A stretch of DNA of 12,859 nucleotides, taken from NCBI GenBank assembly GCA_025455245.1, contig JALOMX010000015.1, positions 1-12,859 on the forward strand. The letters run 5' to 3'. A program made the position numbers and the translations under genes. The notes under the pieces are model-generated. The model searched no databases, was not told where the DNA came from, and saw nothing but the letters and a program-made list of their open reading frames with translations. Positions 1 to 6,692 of the stretch are shown here, piece by piece (position 1 is the first letter of the stretch; the number at the start of each line of letters is the position of its first letter). The stretch is from Chitinophagaceae bacterium. Its GTDB lineage: Bacteria; Bacteroidota; Bacteroidia; Chitinophagales; Chitinophagaceae.

Positions 1-1040
1 ATCATGTTGATGCCCCCACGGGCAATATTTCCAAAGCCGAGGCTGATAAGCTTGCCCGAAATCCTATGGTTGAAAAAACCATACAGCTGTCATTTGGGGA
101 TTCCTACAAAGGTTATCGCATTGTAGGCACTACACCTGCATACCTCGATATGTATAATGCCTCCCTTGCCAAAGGAGGGCTATTTTCAAAGTCGATGGAA
201 GTAGTGGTAGGGGCTGCAGTGGCCAAAAGAACAGGTCTGAAGGTTGGGGATGCCTTTTTCAGCACCCATGGTGAGGATGAACGGGGGCACACCCATGAAG
301 AGTCTCAGTTTTTGGTTACAGGGGTTTTACAAACAACAGGATCGGTTATTGATCAACTGATCATAACAAACCTGGAAAGTGTTTGGGATATTCATGGTGA
401 AATGCATGAAGACAATCCGGAAGTTGCGCATGAAGAGCATGATGGCGACGAAAAACATCATACTGAAAATGAAGTTGGGGAGGAAACTGAAGATCGGGGA
501 TTACAAATTACAGCGATGCTTGTAAAATTTCGCAGCCCGATGGCGGTAATGATGCTTCCCCGCACTATCAATGAGCAAACCTCGATGCAGGCAGCGGTAC
601 CCACTCTGGAAATAAACAGGCTGATGAACCTGATGGGAATAGGGATAGCCACCCTTCAGGGTGTGGCTTTGGCCATTATGCTGATCGCCGGCCTGAGTGT
701 ATTTGTGTCGCTTTTCAATCGTTTGAAAGAACGGCAATTTGAGCATGCGCTCATGAGAACAATGGGAACTTCCCGCAGGCTGATTTTTTTGATACTGGTG
801 GCAGAAGGGTTATTACTTTCCATTGCCGGGTTTGTGTTTGGCATACTGCTTTCAAGGATCGGATTGATACTGCTGAACAAAGTGGCTGCGGCCGATTTTA
901 GGTTTTCGTTTGGTTATGGTTGGGTCCTGGAAGAGTGGTGGTTGTTAATAATCACCATTTTAATTGGTATTTTTGCAGCGGCGATTCCGGCATTTAAAGC
1001 TGCCAAATTGAATATTGCACAAACACTGAGTGATGGGTAG
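1..1040 (+). CDS. ABC transporter permease, MacB/FtsX type with His-rich loop (5' partial)
   Basis: The reading frame is open from base 3 of the window, so the gene begins upstream; the Met codon at 66 is probably internal. The visible N-terminal half is a MacB-like extracytoplasmic domain. The C-terminal half is an FtsX-type permease domain with three hydrophobic segments (roughly residues 185-215, 240-270 and 290-310, counting from the Met at 66) and the family's closing signature (AAIPAFKAAKLNIAQTL). The extracytoplasmic domain carries two histidine- and acid-rich stretches, near residues 68-78 and 110-132, with at least nine His. This is unusual for LolC/MacB permeases but fits permeases linked to zinc uptake, such as the Vibrio Zrg system as I recall it. 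It overlaps a DUF3299-like gene by 8 bp. The ABC-permease call is secure; metal specificity is inference. The ATPase partner is not in the window. Confidence 0.9.
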   Translation, partial: HVDAPTGNISKAEADKLARNPMVEKTIQLSFGDSYKGYRIVGTTPAYLDMYNASLAKGGLFSKSMEVVVGAAVAKRTGLKVGDAFFSTHGEDERGHTHEESQFLVTGVLQTTGSVIDQLIITNLESVWDIHGEMHEDNPEVAHEEHDGDEKHHTENEVGEETEDRGLQITAMLVKFRSPMAVMMLPRTINEQTSMQAAVPTLEINRLMNLMGIGIATLQGVALAIMLIAGLSVFVSLFNRLKERQFEHALMRTMGTSRRLIFLILVAEGLLLSIAGFVFGILLSRIGLILLNKVAAADFRFSFGYGWVLEEWWLLIITILIGIFAAAIPAFKAAKLNIAQTLSDG

Positions 1041-1473
1041 AAAAATACTTGCAGGTTTAACCATTGTTTCTTTAATGGCTTTTGCCAATGGAAATGGTCC
1101 GTTCCTGAGTTGGAGCAAACTGGAAAATGTAGAGTTTACCGAGAAGTATGTAAAAGAAGTAGAAGGCTACATGCTCTTTCCGAAATTTCCCGAAGATTTG
1201 AAAAAATTGAACGGTAAGCCTGTTACGGTTGAAGGCTACGTGGTACCTGTTGATAAAAGCGGTGCTTCAGTTGCCTTATCTGCCAATCCATATGCCGCCT
1301 GCTTCTTTTGCGGCAAGGCCGGTCCTGCGAGCGTGATGACCGTTAAACTGAAAACCAAAAACCCCAAATACAAAATCGACGATTACATTAAGTTTACCGG
1401 TACTCTTCGGCTGAATGATGATGATATCAAGGAGTTTTATTACATCCTGGAAAATGCTGTGGAAACGAAGTGA
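1033..1473 (+). CDS. Small exported DUF3299-like protein with CFFC motif
   Basis: About 146 residues. I chose the ATG at 1033; an in-frame GTG at 1030 is an alternative. Both lie inside the 3' end of the permease gene, implying translational coupling. The N-terminus is basic then hydrophobic (MGRKILAGLTIVSLMAFANG), consistent with export; no lipobox Cys is evident. The middle reads as a small beta-rich domain (NGKPVTVEGYVVPVD...SVALSANPYAACFFCG...) resembling DUF3299, a family found beside His-rich ABC permeases in zinc-regulated operons. The CxxC-type CFFC, near residues 95-98, could bind metal or cycle as a thiol pair. The C-terminus resembles an OB-fold (DDYIKFTGTLRLN). Family assignment is from memory of the pattern; a periplasmic metal-handling partner of the permease is inference. 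Confidence 0.7.
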   Translation: MGRKILAGLTIVSLMAFANGNGPFLSWSKLENVEFTEKYVKEVEGYMLFPKFPEDLKKLNGKPVTVEGYVVPVDKSGASVALSANPYAACFFCGKAGPASVMTVKLKTKNPKYKIDDYIKFTGTLRLNDDDIKEFYYILENAVETK

Positions 1474-1683
1474 GGTTGATTTGTTGTTTATTATTTGTTG
1501 TTTATTGTTTATTGTTGGGTTTGGGATTTGGGATTTGGGGATTGGGGATTGGGGATTGGGGATTGAGATTTCACTTTTTATCTTCACCTTTTGAAATTTG
1601 GGATTTACCCCTTTGGAATTTTTTCACCTTTCACTTTTCACCTTTTGGAATTTGTAATTTGTGATTTGAAAATTTGTAATTCC
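1474..1683 (+). repeat. Heptamer-based intergenic repeat element, copy A
   Basis: This fills the whole gap between the stop of the DUF3299-like gene and the stop of convergent mutS2. It is strongly G/T-biased on the plus strand. It opens with GGTTGATTT and TTGTTTATT-type repeats, passes through a GGGATTT/GGGGATT array (1517-1561), then a pyrimidine-rich stretch with repeated CACCTTT/CACTTTT words, and ends with ATTTGTA-like heptamers (1649-1680). The blocks occur in the same order on the minus strand at 6300-6082: GGTTGATTT, GTTTATTGTTGG, TTTTGAAAT, TTTGGGATTT, TTTGGAAT, ACCTTTCACTTTT, TTTGTAAT. I see no credible gene in it; open frames across it are low-complexity. No clear hairpin terminator is visible. 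Confidence 0.75.
1537..1561 (+). other. Perfect four-tract G-quadruplex motif
   Basis: Four GGGG tracts (1537-1540, 1544-1547, 1551-1554, 1558-1561) are separated by identical ATT loops. Three further GGG tracts lie just upstream (1517-1519, 1523-1525, 1530-1532). This meets the usual G3+N1-7 pattern and is also a 7-bp tandem repeat. On the plus strand it would lie in the 3' untranslated end of the permease/DUF3299 transcript; in DNA it lies just past the mutS2 stop. Folding is predicted from sequence only. Confidence 0.8.
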
Positions 1684-3795
1684 TCACCCCACACCTTCCA
1701 CTACCCTTTCTTCCACTTTTACAAGATCGGCCAATTCAACCGTTATCGGGATCAGTCCTACCTGAACGATGGCCTTTTTACCCCTGATTTCCTTCACCGT
1801 ACCCACCTGACGGTTTTTCTTCATTTTCACTTGATCACCTTCACCAATTGGGTCTGAAAGTTCAATATATTTCTGATCGATTTTTGAAGCCTTCTTTTCG
1901 GCTGTTGCTTTCTCCTTTTGCTTAAAAAGCAAGGCATGAATAAGCCGGACGACCTCATCCTTATTTTCAGATTTCCGCCACTCAATCACCATGTGCTTCA
2001 GTTTCCGCTCCATTTCCTTCAGGTAGTTGATCTGTTCTTCCTTTATCCGGTTTTGCTGCCTGAGCAATTCCACCTGCTGACGGTGCTTTTCCTTATCAAG
2101 AACCTGTTCCATTTCTTTTTTCAATCGCTCATTTTCCTTCATCAGTTTCTGAAGTTCCCGCTCCTTCGATTCAACACGCTGAAGATCCTGTTCGGTTCGG
2201 TTAAGCAACGTATCAAGTTTGAAATGGTCTTCATCAACAAGCTTTTTCGCCTTTTCAATCAGCTTTTTGGGCAAACCAATCCTTTCAGCAATAGAAAAAG
2301 TATAACTGCTCCCGGGTTTGCCCACTACAAGCCTGTACAGCGGAGCGAGTTTTTCCTCATCAAACTGCATGGCACCGTTAATTACTCCGGGTACGCGGTT
2401 GGCCATCACTTTCAGGTTGAGGTAGTGCGTGGTAACCACACCCATGGAGTGCTTGTGGGCCAATTCTTCCATGATCACTTCGGCAAAAGCGCCCCCAAGG
2501 TTCGGATCGCTTCCACTGCCCAATTCATCTATAAAGAATAGCGTTTTGCCATTGGCCAACTCAATAAAATACTTCATGTGTTGCAGGTGGGCACTGTATG
2601 TACTTAATTCAAATTCAAGGCTTTGCGTATCGCCGATATGAATAAAAAGTTGCTTAAAAATACCCATGACACTATCGCCCCCAACCGGCACAAGCAATCC
2701 TGCCTGAAGCATCAATTGATTCAGGCCAATGGTTTTCATGGTAACCGTTTTACCTCCGGCATTGGGACCGCTGATTACAAGGATGCGGTTTTTGTCATCG
2801 AGCCTGATGTTTAGGGGGATCGTTTCTTTTCCCGACTGCTTATTGTACAAAAAAAGTAAAGGGTGAAAAGCTTTTTTCAATTCAATATGCGCCTTATTGA
2901 CCACGGTGGGCAGGTTGGCATTCATATCAATAGCAAGTCTTGCCTTAGCCCTTATAAAATCAAACTGCCCAATGATATCAAGGTATGTTTGCATAAGCGG
3001 CGCAAAAGGCTGAAGCTTTGCTGTTAATTGTCGTAAAATGCGGTAAACTTCTTTTCGCTCCGCATTTTCGAGCGAATAAATTTCGTTGTTTAAACCGGTG
3101 GTTTCTTCGGGTTCAATAAAAGCCGTTTGCCGGGTATCACTTTCGCCGTGCAGCACCCCTTTTATCATGCGTTTGTTTTCGGCAAAAACGGCCAAAACCC
3201 GCCTGCCATTAATGAAACTTTCCTCGATATCAGAAAGGTAGCCCTGCTTGTTCATTTTTTGAACGATGCGGTCGAAAATCCGCCTGAGTTCATTCCTTTT
3301 CCTAAACAGCGACATCCTGATATCCCTGAGTTCTTCGCTTGCGGTATCCTTTACCTGCCCAACCTCATCCAACACTTCATCAATCATTTCGCGCAGGCTT
3401 TTTTCGTAATAACTTTCTTTTATTACCTGTGAAAGCGCGGGAAAGGCTTCTCTTCTTTCCGTATCAAACCACCTGAAAATATCGGCTGCATTATCAAGTA
3501 ACCTGCGGATAAGGTTGTACTGCTCGCCGGTAAGTGAAGCGCCGGGTATGCCCAACAGTTTTATGTCCTTGTGAATGTTTTGAGTAAAATCTATGGGGAA
3601 ATGCTGCCCGGTTTGTATCAGCAATTTAAACTCATGGGTTTGGTTAAGGGCAAGTTCAATGTAAGAAATATGGGTGTGTATGCGTAAATCGCGGGTAGCC
3701 TGATGGGCAAAATCAGTTTTACAATGATGCACCAACAGGTTTTGAACCTTGTCAAACTCCAGTTGAAATAACGCCGAATCAGGATATAGTCGCAT
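1684..3795 (-). CDS. mutS2: MutS2-family ATPase without Smr domain
   Basis: A 703-residue MutS-related ATPase. MutS2 proteins act on branched DNA or, in some bacteria, on stalled collided ribosomes, rather than in mismatch repair. The N-terminal MutS core/clamp region spans about 1-300. The ATPase follows: Walker A GPNAGGKT (343-350), Walker B LFFIDELGSGSDP (419-431) and a switch His in VVTTHY (457). A charged coiled coil runs from about 525 to 610 and a small KOW-like beta domain from about 648 to 690. Typical MutS2 is near 780-800 residues and ends in a Smr nuclease domain; this protein stops right after the KOW-like part, so Smr is absent. There is no mismatch-recognition domain, which separates it from MutS. 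The ATG at 3795 starts a typical MutS2 N-terminus. The stop abuts the intergenic repeat. Confidence 0.93.
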   Translation of the reverse strand: MRLYPDSALFQLEFDKVQNLLVHHCKTDFAHQATRDLRIHTHISYIELALNQTHEFKLLIQTGQHFPIDFTQNIHKDIKLLGIPGASLTGEQYNLIRRLLDNAADIFRWFDTERREAFPALSQVIKESYYEKSLREMIDEVLDEVGQVKDTASEELRDIRMSLFRKRNELRRIFDRIVQKMNKQGYLSDIEESFINGRRVLAVFAENKRMIKGVLHGESDTRQTAFIEPEETTGLNNEIYSLENAERKEVYRILRQLTAKLQPFAPLMQTYLDIIGQFDFIRAKARLAIDMNANLPTVVNKAHIELKKAFHPLLFLYNKQSGKETIPLNIRLDDKNRILVISGPNAGGKTVTMKTIGLNQLMLQAGLLVPVGGDSVMGIFKQLFIHIGDTQSLEFELSTYSAHLQHMKYFIELANGKTLFFIDELGSGSDPNLGGAFAEVIMEELAHKHSMGVVTTHYLNLKVMANRVPGVINGAMQFDEEKLAPLYRLVVGKPGSSYTFSIAERIGLPKKLIEKAKKLVDEDHFKLDTLLNRTEQDLQRVESKERELQKLMKENERLKKEMEQVLDKEKHRQQVELLRQQNRIKEEQINYLKEMERKLKHMVIEWRKSENKDEVVRLIHALLFKQKEKATAEKKASKIDQKYIELSDPIGEGDQVKMKKNRQVGTVKEIRGKKAIVQVGLIPITVELADLVKVEERVVEGVG

Positions 3796-3826
3796 GCCTT
3801 TGTTGCTTTCCCAAAAAAAATGTTTG

Positions 3827-3834
3827 CAAAAGTA
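3827..3834 (-). promoter_or_regulatory. Putative -7 box for mutS2
   Basis: On the minus strand this reads TACTTTTG, an exact TAnnTTTG Bacteroidota -7 element, followed by C and placed about 31 bp before the mutS2 ATG. I see no good TTTG -33 element at 19 bp spacing, so only the -7 half is supported. Confidence 0.5.
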
Positions 3835-3854
3835 ACCTAATATTGGCTGAAAGG

Positions 3855-3885
3855 TTTGGAATTGAACAACCTCAGATTACATTTG
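3855..3885 (+). promoter_or_regulatory. Bacteroidota-type promoter for the DUF2911 gene
   Basis: TTTG (3855-3858), a 19-bp spacer and TACATTTG (3878-3885) match the Bacteroides sigma-ABfr consensus TTTG-N19-TAnnTTTG exactly. Transcription would begin near 3890, giving a leader of about 70 nt before the ATG at 3963. It lies back to back with the mutS2 start. Confidence 0.75.
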
Positions 3886-3962
3886 CCCTGCAAAAAAATG
3901 CAGCGATTGTGAAACCAATCTTCCCTGCAATTGTTACAACATCAAACATTAAAAACAAATCG

Positions 3963-4796
3963 ATGAAAAAGCTGACTTTGGCACTTGCTGCCTTTTTAAC
4001 CTTTATGAGTGTTGAGGCTCAACAACTTCGTACGCCTGCACCTTCAACTTCGCAAACTATAAAACAGGACTTTGGTTTGGGTAATATTGAACTGAGTTAT
4101 AGCCGTCCTTCTGCCAAAGGCCGTAAAGTAATGGGCGACCTTGTTCCTTTTGATAAAGTTTGGCGTACCGGTGCAAACAATGCAACCACCATCAATTTCA
4201 GCGATGATGTTACCATTGGCGGAACTACTGTAAAAGCCGGTAAATATGGCCTTTTAAGTATCCCCGGCGCAAAAGAGTGGACGTTGATCATTACCAAAGA
4301 CCTGAATGTAACCTCGCCTTCTGCCTACAAACAGGAGAATGATGTGGTAAGGGTAAAAGCCGCGGCTCAGAATATGCCGGGAAAAATGGAAACATTTACC
4401 ATGCAGTTTGCCAGCATCAGTAATACTGCCTGCGAACTGCACATTATGTGGGAAAATACCGCTGTTGCCCTTCCCATTTCTACAGACGTAGACAGCAAGG
4501 TAATGAAGCAGATTGACGATGTAATGAATAAGGATACCCGTCCTTACTACGCTGCGGCTTCTTACTACTTCGACAATGGTAAGGACCTTGGCAAAGCCCG
4601 CGAGTGGATCGATAAGGCTATTGCAGCCAATCCCAATGCATTTTGGATGACTTTGCTCAAGGCACGCATCCACGCCAAGCAGGGCGACAAGGCCGGTGCC
4701 ACTGCCATGTGCGATAAAACCATTGAATTAGCTACTGCTGCCAAAAACGATGATTACATCAAAATGGCAAATGAGCTGAAGGCTTCTTTGAAGTAA
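3963..4796 (+). CDS. Exported DUF2911-domain protein with C-terminal TPR-like helices
   Basis: I chose the ATG at 3963, giving 277 residues, because it starts a clean signal peptide (MKKLTLALAAFLTFMSVEAQ, cleavage likely near QQ). An upstream in-frame Met at 3843 would add 40 residues of non-signal sequence and overlap the promoter. Residues about 30-175 look like DUF2911, a beta-rich domain of unknown function common in Bacteroidota (IELSYSRPSAKGRKVMGDLVPFDKVWRTGANNATTI as split motifs; GKYGLLSIPG). Residues about 195-275 are alanine-rich paired helices resembling one or two TPR repeats (ANPNAFWMTLLKARIHAKQ). No catalytic residues are recognisable and the role is unknown; location is periplasmic or outer-membrane associated. 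It is monocistronic, with its own promoter and terminator. Confidence 0.88.
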   Translation: MKKLTLALAAFLTFMSVEAQQLRTPAPSTSQTIKQDFGLGNIELSYSRPSAKGRKVMGDLVPFDKVWRTGANNATTINFSDDVTIGGTTVKAGKYGLLSIPGAKEWTLIITKDLNVTSPSAYKQENDVVRVKAAAQNMPGKMETFTMQFASISNTACELHIMWENTAVALPISTDVDSKVMKQIDDVMNKDTRPYYAAASYYFDNGKDLGKAREWIDKAIAANPNAFWMTLLKARIHAKQGDKAGATAMCDKTIELATAAKNDDYIKMANELKASLK

Positions 4797-4821
4797 GGTT
4801 TCAATATAAATACTTAAAAAG

Positions 4822-4857
4822 GCAGGTGAGCTAATGAGAAAGGCTCCCTGCTTTTTT
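4822..4857 (+). terminator. Rho-independent terminator after the DUF2911 gene
   Basis: The arms GCAGG-T-GAGC (4822-4831) and GCTC-CCTGC (4843-4851) form a 9-bp stem with one bulged T and an 11-nt loop, followed directly by six T. It lies 25 bp after the stop codon. Confidence 0.85.
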
Positions 4858-4940
4858 AATTTACCCTCAAAGGATCTCTTTAACAATTGACAGTCTTTTT
4901 GTCAGCATTTCCCCACAATCCGCACATTTTGGCATCCTTA

Positions 4941-4982
4941 CTATTCCGGTTATGTCCGAATAGAAAAATGGTTTTATTTTTG
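4941..4982 (+). promoter_or_regulatory. Putative trxA promoter with dyad at the -33 region
   Basis: TATTTTTG at 4975-4982 is an exact TAnnTTTG -7 box about 40 bp before the trxA ATG. The expected -33 position holds no clear TTTG (nearest is TTATG at 4950-4954). Instead it lies in a near-perfect dyad, CTATTCCGG (4941-4949) and CCGAATAG (4956-4963), one base short of symmetry. The rest of the gap 4858-4940 holds only a short TGACA/TGTCA inverted repeat (4888-4904) and no gene. Confidence 0.5.
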
Positions 4983-5023
4983 CCGACTTATTTGCAATTA
5001 TTCAAACAATTAAAATTATAACC

Positions 5024-5344
5024 ATGGCATTAGAATTTACAGACGCCAACTTTAAGTCCGAAGTTATAGACAGTGATAAACTGACCGTTGTTGACTTTTG
5101 GGCTGAGTGGTGTGGCCCCTGCCGCGCAATCGGGCCCATTATTGAAGAACTGGGTAAAGAATACGAAGGCCGCGTGAATGTGGGCAAAGTAAATGTTGAC
5201 CACAACAGCGAGGTGAGCATCAACTATGGAATTACTTCCATCCCTGCTATCCTGTTTTTCAAAAATGGTGAGGTAGTTGATAAACTTGTAGGCGCGCAGC
5301 CTAAGGGCAACTTCGTAAAGAAGATCGAACAGCACCTGAACTAA
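5024..5344 (+). CDS. trxA: Thioredoxin
   Basis: 106 residues, the normal thioredoxin length. The redox active site WCGPC is at residues 29-33, the buried Asp in VVDFWAEW is at 24, and the cis-Pro is at 74 in TSIPAILFF. The C-terminal end matches the family ([27 protein letters not shown] as short blocks). There is no signal peptide, so it acts in the cytoplasm, reducing protein disulfides such as those of ribonucleotide reductase and peroxiredoxins with electrons from thioredoxin reductase. It is flanked by a promoter region and a strong terminator, so it is likely transcribed alone. Several Trx paralogues are usual in this phylum; the symbol reflects family, not proof that this is the main one. 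Confidence 0.95.
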   Translation: MALEFTDANFKSEVIDSDKLTVVDFWAEWCGPCRAIGPIIEELGKEYEGRVNVGKVNVDHNSEVSINYGITSIPAILFFKNGEVVDKLVGAQPKGNFVKKIEQHLN

Positions 5345-5369
5345 TATCCATTTGCTTAAGATACCAAAG

Positions 5370-5395
5370 GCCGCTATTTATATAGCGGCTTTTTT
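5370..5395. terminator. Strong terminator between convergent trxA and trmD
   Basis: GCCGCTAT (5370-5377), loop TTAT, ATAGCGGC (5382-5389) form a perfect 8-bp stem followed by six T on the plus strand (5390-5395). The T run includes the first bases of the trmD stop codon (complement). On the minus strand only a short TTT follows the hairpin, so it should be stronger for trxA than for trmD. Confidence 0.88.
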
Positions 5396-6077
5396 ATTCG
5401 GCATGGTCAAGCAGGTCGGGCCTTTTTTCCTGCGTACGCTGCAAGCTTTGCTCATAGCGCCATTCATCTACTTTCTTAAGATCGCCGCTGAGTAAAATAT
5501 CGGGAACCTTCCAGCCATTGTAATCGGCCGGCCTTGTATACACAGGCGGGGCCAACAATCCATCCTGGAAACTGTCAAAAAGCGCTGATGTTTCATCGTT
5601 CAATACCCCGGGGATTAAACGTCCGATGGCATCAACCACCATGGCAGCCGGTATTTCTCCTCCGCTCAATACAAAATCGCCAATAGATAGTTCCAGTGTA
5701 ACATAATTGTCGCGGATACGCTGATCAATACCTTTGTAATGTCCGCAAATAATCAGCAGGCGGTCGTATAATGAAAGCCTGTTGGCGTGCTTTTGGGTAA
5801 AACGCTCCCCGTCGGGTGTCATGTAAATAATTTCATCATAAGCCCCTGCCTGCGATAACTCTTTGATGGCTTTTTCCAGCGGCTCGCACATCATTACCAT
5901 ACCCGCACCGCCGCCATATTGATAATCATCTACCTGCCCGTATTCGTTGATGGCCCATTTGCGCAGTTGATGCACCTCCACACTCAGAAGGCCTTTTTCC
6001 TTAGCGCGTTTCATGATGGAATGATTGAGCGGGCTTTCCAATAATTCAGGTATAACGGACAATATGTCAATATGCAT
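5394..6077 (-). CDS. trmD: tRNA (guanine-37-N1)-methyltransferase
   Basis: 227 residues; it methylates N1 of G37, next to the anticodon of a subset of tRNAs, using S-adenosylmethionine, which prevents +1 frameshifting. The SPOUT trefoil-knot signatures are intact: GGGAGM (55-60), CGHYKGIDQR (111-120) and SIGDFVLSGGE (131-141). The catalytic Asp is D168, before SFQDGLL and followed by YTRP. The start MHIDILSVIPE matches the family. It is not beside rplS/rpsP/rimM here. The unusual feature is its upstream region: about 220 bp of intergenic repeat, including a 7-bp array ending about 15 bp before the ATG, separate it from the S4 gene on the same strand. No exact TAnnTTTG box was found in that leader. 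Confidence 0.96.
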   Translation of the reverse strand: MHIDILSVIPELLESPLNHSIMKRAKEKGLLSVEVHQLRKWAINEYGQVDDYQYGGGAGMVMMCEPLEKAIKELSQAGAYDEIIYMTPDGERFTQKHANRLSLYDRLLIICGHYKGIDQRIRDNYVTLELSIGDFVLSGGEIPAAMVVDAIGRLIPGVLNDETSALFDSFQDGLLAPPVYTRPADYNGWKVPDILLSGDLKKVDEWRYEQSLQRTQEKRPDLLDHAE

Positions 6078-6081
6078 AGAA

Positions 6082-6300
6082 GAGTTTTAAATACGAAATA
6101 CAAAGTACGAAGTACGAAATAAGAAATACGAAGTACAAAATATGGATTACAAAACACCAAAAGTGAAAGGTAATTATTCCAAATATTCAAATCCCAAAAC
6201 TTATCCCGAGGTAAGGAGGATTTCAAAACAAAACCAAACCATCAGCCCAATCCTCAAACCAACAATAAACCATAAATTATAAACAAAAAATAAATCAACC
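6082..6300 (-). repeat. Heptamer-based intergenic repeat element, copy B
   Basis: Read on the minus strand from 6300 this begins GGTTGATTT, using the stop codon of the S4 gene, and shares an ordered series of words with copy A at 1474-1683: GTTTATTGTTGG (6270-6259), TTTTGAAAT (6228-6220), TTTTGGGATTTGAA (6199-6186), ATTTGGAAT (6184-6176), ACCTTTCACTTTTGG (6171-6157) and TTGTAATCC (6152-6144). It ends in a tandem heptamer array. Both copies run in the direction of the gene they follow. It has no coding potential I would support. Confidence 0.72.
6093..6148 (-). repeat. 7-bp tandem array in the trmD leader
   Basis: On the plus strand, seven consecutive heptamers fit ACGAART-like units: ACGAAAT, ACAAAGT, ACGAAGT, ACGAAAT, AAGAAAT, ACGAAGT, ACAAAAT (6093-6141), then a degenerate eighth (ATGGATT). 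On the sense strand of trmD it reads as repeated TACTTCG/TATTTCG about 15-70 bp before the start codon. Confidence 0.85.
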
Positions 6301-6687
6301 TTCTCCAAACACATCATCCATATTCCTCCGCTGTTTTTTGGTAGGACGGCCTGTTTTGCTCAAGCGTTTGCCCGTATGAAAAGAAGCAGCCTGAAAATCC
6401 TGCGCCACCAACCATTCCGGGGGAGTCAGGTCTTCATAATGCTTTACAGCTTCGCTATAAGCAACACGGTTATGCAATAGACCTGTTACTTTTATAAACC
6501 ATTTTCGGGCCTCCGTTTTTACCTCGTATTGGTCGTTGAGTTTAACCGTTCGGGATGCTTTTACAGGTTCGCCCCCCATTTTTACCCGCCCCTTTTCGCA
6601 GGCTTCGGCCGATTGGCTTCGGGTTTTAAACAGCCTGATGCTCCACAAATATTTATCAAGTCTTAGCTTTTCACCATCCTTGTTCAT
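6295..6687 (-). CDS. S4-domain RNA-binding protein, Hsp15/HslR-like
   Basis: 130 residues. The N-terminus is a classic S4 domain, about residues 8-70: LRLDKYLWSIRLFKTRS, then the KGRVKMGG loop and VKLNDQYEV. A lysine/arginine-rich tail follows (GKRLSKTGRPTKKQRRNMDD). Hsp15 in E. coli binds 50S subunits carrying a nascent chain after premature dissociation; a similar ribosome-rescue role here is by homology only. The start ATG lies only about 5 bp from an exact -7 box on this strand (6700-6693), implying a leaderless or nearly leaderless mRNA. It is divergent from the dihydroorotase homologue. Its stop codon is the first part of repeat copy B. Confidence 0.9.
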   Translation of the reverse strand: MNKDGEKLRLDKYLWSIRLFKTRSQSAEACEKGRVKMGGEPVKASRTVKLNDQYEVKTEARKWFIKVTGLLHNRVAYSEAVKHYEDLTPPEWLVAQDFQAASFHTGKRLSKTGRPTKKQRRNMDDVFGEG

Positions 6688-6692
6688 ACATG

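Noticed and set aside
1470..1857. Two short plus-strand frames over and beyond the repeat element
   Set aside because: The translations are low-complexity (repeated GxWGLGI or FHFSPF-like words) made by the heptamer repeats and the antisense of mutS2.
1918..2541. Open frame of about 207 codons on the plus strand, antisense to mutS2
   Set aside because: It lies wholly inside the secure mutS2 coding region, reads as hydrophobic/Phe-His-rich low-information sequence and matches no family; it is a by-product of mutS2 codon use.
3843..3962. Longer N-terminus for the DUF2911 protein starting at 3843
   Set aside because: It would place coding sequence over the exact promoter (3855-3885) and bury the signal peptide 40 residues inside the protein.
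4858..5023. Possible small gene or RNA between the DUF2911 gene and trxA
   Set aside because: Only short inverted repeats and a promoter-like box are visible; no start-to-stop frame or tRNA-like fold stands out.
6093..6148. Possible CRISPR array
   Set aside because: The units are 7 bp, contiguous and without spacers; no cas genes are nearby.
6011..6226. Short minus-strand frame over repeat copy B with repeated YFVLR words
   Set aside because: The periodic peptide is simply the 7-bp array read through; no start context or family resemblance.
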